Assembly (NCBI RefSeq): GCF_003465825.1
Contig: NZ_QSBV01000002.1
Location: 101,421 to 165,420, forward strand
Direction of reading: 5' to 3'
From: Collinsella sp. AF02-46-1
GTDB lineage: Bacteria > Actinomycetota > Coriobacteriia > Coriobacteriales > Coriobacteriaceae
Length of the DNA stretch: 64,000 bases
The position numbers were made by a program, and so were the translations under genes. The notes beneath the pieces are model-generated. The model had not been told where the DNA came from, searched no databases, and saw only the letters and a program-made list of their open reading frames with translations. Position 1 is the stretch's first letter; each line of letters opens with the position of its first letter. Shown piece by piece: positions 63,861 through 64,000 of this stretch.

Positions 63861-63935
63861 GGTTTCTCCTCTGATAGGCACACGTTGGGACTAGGATACC
63901 CGCACGAAGCAGCTGTGTGGCACCAACAAGAGGAC

Positions 63936-63960
63936 CCGTGGTCAAAAAAGGCCAAATATC
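63936..63960. repeat. Partial copy of the intergenic element arm
   Basis: CCCGTGGTCAAAAAAGGCCA then AATAT matches the left arm of the element at 14757, upstream of the SPFH gene; the window ends before a second arm could be seen. Confidence 0.5.
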
Positions 63961-64000
63961 CTTGATTATCGACTTTATCCGAACACCTCCCACATTCATC

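Overview
The window is GC-rich, dense bacterial chromosome with tight operons, GTG/TTG starts beside ATG, and clear Shine-Dalgarno sites. Gene content fits a gut Actinomycetota of class Coriobacteriia, most likely Collinsella: pectin/galacturonate use under LacI regulators, an EbgA/EbgC beta-galactosidase, duplicated FeoA with FeoB, a lactate racemase cluster, an APC permease and tandem YhgE/Pip proteins. The genus call is inference from content and style, not from a database search. No phage, insertion sequence or CRISPR array was recognised.

Layout. 1-10.8 kb is a pectin/galacturonate locus on the minus strand: pectin methylesterase (cut by the window edge), GH28 polygalacturonase, GPH-type symporter, uxaA, uxaB, uxaC and a LacI regulator. 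Neither pectin enzyme has a visible signal peptide, which suggests that imported oligogalacturonides are processed inside the cell. 10.9-14.3 kb is a ferrous iron cluster (feoA, feoA, feoB, small Cys-rich membrane protein), followed by an HPr-like protein with Asp at position 46 and an APC permease. 16.6-21.5 kb carries ebgA-ebgC and a divergent LacI regulator. 21.8-29.2 kb holds aspS, serB and a nickel-pincer/lactate racemase region (larB, a LarC1-only larC, a TetR-type gene, larD, larA). 29.7-37.7 kb has ppc, hisS, a decayed MFS gene, an M20 amidohydrolase and an EamA transporter. 37.9-45.2 kb has two YhgE/Pip genes and htpG. 45.4-48.1 kb has a GNAT enzyme and a cpsC-cpsD-cpsB tyrosine-kinase module. 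48.2-54.9 kb has phoR, phoP, pstB, a VanS/VanR-like pair and a D,D-carboxypeptidase. 55-59.3 kb has tRNA-Ser, an 813-residue protein of unknown function and a tRNA-Arg(ACG) cluster of four intact genes interleaved with three tRNA tails. The right end carries serS, a 57-residue membrane protein, proC, rlmH and an SPFH protein.

The least expected signals lie between genes. (1) A 62-bp-period array of hairpins at 21498-21698 has 15-bp stems that differ in sequence but stay paired. (2) A two-copy family of large tiered hairpins (27005-27119, 29587-29713) has fixed joints and covarying arms. (3) A 28-bp element lies at about the same distance upstream of three separate sugar promoters, two uxa/transporter promoters and one ebg promoter, and is distinct from the two LacI operator types. 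(4) The tRNA-Arg cluster has GC-rich segments that replace the tRNA body and are bounded by T-loop half sites. These are read directly from the sequence; their functions are inferred.
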